The notes below the pieces were generated by a model that was given only the letters and a program-made list of their open reading frames with translations, did no database searches and had not been told where the DNA came from. The translations under genes and the position numbers were made by a program. A stretch of 8,964 bases of DNA from Sneathiella sp. (GTDB lineage Bacteria > Pseudomonadota > Alphaproteobacteria > Sneathiellales > Sneathiellaceae). Each line of letters opens with the position of its first letter. Position 1 is the stretch's first letter. Positions 8,201 to 8,964 of the stretch are shown here, one piece after another. The stretch spans positions 1 through 8,964 of the forward strand of contig NVRR01000118.1 of the NCBI GenBank assembly GCA_002732675.1, given 5' to 3'.

Positions 8201-8964
8201 GTTCGCTTAATTGATGGTGCCGAACGACATTATCGTGGATATTACCATGCATTCGCCTGGTCTCAGGCAAATGACTTTGCGAGCAGTCAACTCCATTCAG
8301 CACTTGCAGCGCTTGAAAAATGGCTGTGCAAGTCCAAAGGCCACGGTGCCTCTATCACAGGTTTCATAGACTATCTCATACGCCATTCAGATAGTGTCGC
8401 TGTATTGGGCGTGCTGGTTAGCGTCGGCAAGTGTTTACCAGAATTATTTCGAACTGAAATTAAGCCACTGCTTGCCCTGGCACAGATTTATGAATGGGAC
8501 GAAGGGCGTGTCACCAATAGTGGCTACAATTTTGACGGTTCTTCGTGGATTAGAGATGGTGAAATCGTCTTCGAATTAGCACGGGAATGGCACGCTGAAC
8601 CCTACCGGCACCACAGCCTCACCGAAATTGTCAGCGAACTCTGCAGGCAAGACCACGATCTCGGCGACTTCGTCAATGCAGCGGTTAAACTTTGGGCTTT
8701 GCCGGATAGCGACAAGGAGCGTATCGAATTCCAAGCTCGAGCTGCCCAACTGGATTATCGCAATTATCTTGTTTCGCATTCTAAGGAAACTGGCGAGGAA
8801 CAGGTACAATTCGAATACCCTGCCGACCTTGCCACGGCCATCACGAGCTTTCAGGAAAACATGCACCGCGTTCGAGATATCCTGGCGTTCCCTGATAATT
8901 GCCGGCGGTTTGTTGCGGCCCCTGCTGCTCTGCCCTTGGATCAGATAACCGCCATTGCAGCGTT
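5207..8964 (+). CDS. Nuclease-like STAND NTPase, giant protein, partial (component B)
   Basis: Open from ATG 5207 to the right edge: 1252 codons without a stop, C-terminus missing. A lysine/arginine-rich tail (residues 2-21) precedes a nuclease-like domain (about 22-110): GGTGFDFE31, then D67/D69/D70 in HWDIDD, then S87-C-K89. This is the order of PD-(D/E)XK folds, close in look to the DUF4297/Cap4 nuclease type, but with SxK instead of ExK or QxK. After a helical linker comes the NTPase: Walker A G319-E-S-G-T-G-K325-S, Walker B FLIID385 followed by A-A-E388, a strand ending GQTEFW (423-428), LTNPR (478-482), and HDLAADW (576-582) closing a probable winged-helix part. A very basic segment (about 835-880) ends in LPPW. 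The remaining C-terminus is helical, with ALEKWL near residue 1033. It shares an operon with the upstream nuclease-NTPase gene. A defence role is inferred from architecture; activity of the nuclease domain is uncertain. Confidence 0.85.
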   Translation, partial: MTNKQKPKKQTNRKSVIATRRSTGGTGFDFEDCVAAWLILQALTERPLPISGQPKRLQMQTAPMHWDIDDILLTMEGQAGDKRLAVSCKGNVQVSANGLPSSFAKEAWKLWTKPNSPLNRTTDMMALATQGTHAEFQKTWSEVKRIASGVELTLAKAQIVGNRRYKRVFEALEAAADTAIEDSDVLALIRSLEVLPFDFQQVQSKDEKDAVNAARSLLADASMEDAKKLWSSIVDHARKTRLGSGTLDFGKLLRFLRSNFSLKDFPNYETSWHRLRAFSAEVESAIETTLPTGVALDFASENESLLKQLQTNPCIIVYGESGTGKSALVKTFLKMHFPKVTRVSLAAEILEQALNEAERVRLGIMHPLLRLLEAAVTSENFLIIDAAERLTPSGRIKVRELVKQLLALDETETTPLWRIIIVGQTEFWASGELQKIAGTPQPPHQEVPLRPNGEVASVLRASPGLEWLASQGDTLQALTNPRTLAWVIQAAPVFHDGNAAVPTSLVAIAEKIWSHWTKDQVALQGFLMRLAIRDAAFEHSVPVSTLDPADAKAFDERPQQCPVKRNTTNNHIQFKHDLAADWVRFQHLKEIATDTAKWAAHAANPLWTGALRMLGQFLLRQPSGSRTAWDDAFDAVQVAPESSPLADDILLDALFLDPTALVFLEERSELLFANNGRHLQRLLMRFEHIATVSDVIPSNAGWAKGFETLFETKFRTPTFGRWPALVVFLDRHQERVASLLLPQVSQLCERWLTTMPLTLKDGTPFPCRLELAKLALATARALQLSIAKNDIWASVKRDFFQAAFAGAHDIPDEVGAWALEMAQRNPMRADIAERLRAHRRDKAAEHRCELENNAEYRERHKRKRSISAIPSSRRLPPWALGPREPVDNRFAEIVQSSVTFHCLMKVRPAIAAEVLLAVFIEGDPKEDFNSCRGFHEELGLTFDHEGYPTAYWKSPLYYFLSIDAPIALATILKLVSFCTDRWEQEITRHQGSEPPSLSVRLIDGAERHYRGYYHAFAWSQANDFASSQLHSALAALEKWLCKSKGHGASITGFIDYLIRHSDSVAVLGVLVSVGKCLPELFRTEIKPLLALAQIYEWDEGRVTNSGYNFDGSSWIRDGEIVFELAREWHAEPYRHHSLTEIVSELCRQDHDLGDFVNAAVKLWALPDSDKERIEFQARAAQLDYRNYLVSHSKETGEEQVQFEYPADLATAITSFQENMHRVRDILAFPDNCRRFVAAPAALPLDQITAIAA
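5211..5244 (+). repeat. 11-bp direct repeat at the start of component B
   Basis: CAAACAAACAG occurs at 5211-5221 and again at 5234-5244, a 23-base period. The copies fall in different reading frames (the first reads as part of T-N-K-Q, the second as part of Q-T-N-R), so the match is not due to repeated amino acids. The segment encodes the basic N-terminal tail. It may be a slippage product or simple low-complexity sequence. Confidence 0.5.
6047..6100. repeat. Perfect 12-bp inverted repeat inside component B
   Basis: GAAGTCGAGAGC (6047-6058) and GCTCTCGACTTC (6089-6100) are exact reverse complements separated by 30 bases. The element lies about 60 bases before the Walker A codons, at the junction between linker and NTPase, and encodes residues around EVESA and ALDFA. 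Twelve-base perfect arms this close together are unlikely by chance in nine kilobases. No T-run follows, so it does not look like a terminator. A stem-loop in the mRNA or a scar of a duplication are possible readings. Confidence 0.6.

Overview
The window comes from a bacterial accessory region. It holds two very large plus-strand genes arranged as one operon, preceded by about 600 bases of leader with no convincing gene. GC content looks close to balanced by eye, and the codon use and Shine-Dalgarno style suggest a Gram-negative, perhaps proteobacterial, host. No housekeeping gene is present to fix the taxonomy, so that is a weak inference.

Layout. Bases 1-596 are leader or intergenic DNA with scattered stops in every frame, one small ORF with a good Shine-Dalgarno (368-460) and a perfect TATAAT hexamer (434-439). 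Bases 597-5165 encode a complete 1522-residue protein: an N-terminal PD-(D/E)XK-type nuclease-like domain, a STAND/NACHT-like P-loop NTPase, and about 900 residues of mostly helical C-terminal region. After a 41-base gap, a second gene starts at 5207 with a good ribosome binding site and is still open at the right edge (at least 1252 residues). It repeats the same plan: a nuclease-like N-terminus with a non-standard SxK motif, a P-loop NTPase, and a long helical C-terminus. No terminator or promoter is visible between the genes.

How the genes may work together. The domain order (nuclease effector, STAND-like NTPase switch, large helical region) is that of antiviral STAND (Avs-like) and related nuclease-NTPase immune proteins. 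What is unusual is the pairing: two adjacent giant proteins of the same architecture. Their NTPase modules share an ordered set of motifs with near-identical spacing but differ at the catalytic positions. My inference is a two-component defence system in which the proteins assemble or sense together, one perhaps catalytic and the other regulatory. I do not recognise it as a named system. The function is inferred from architecture only, and the operon may continue beyond the window.
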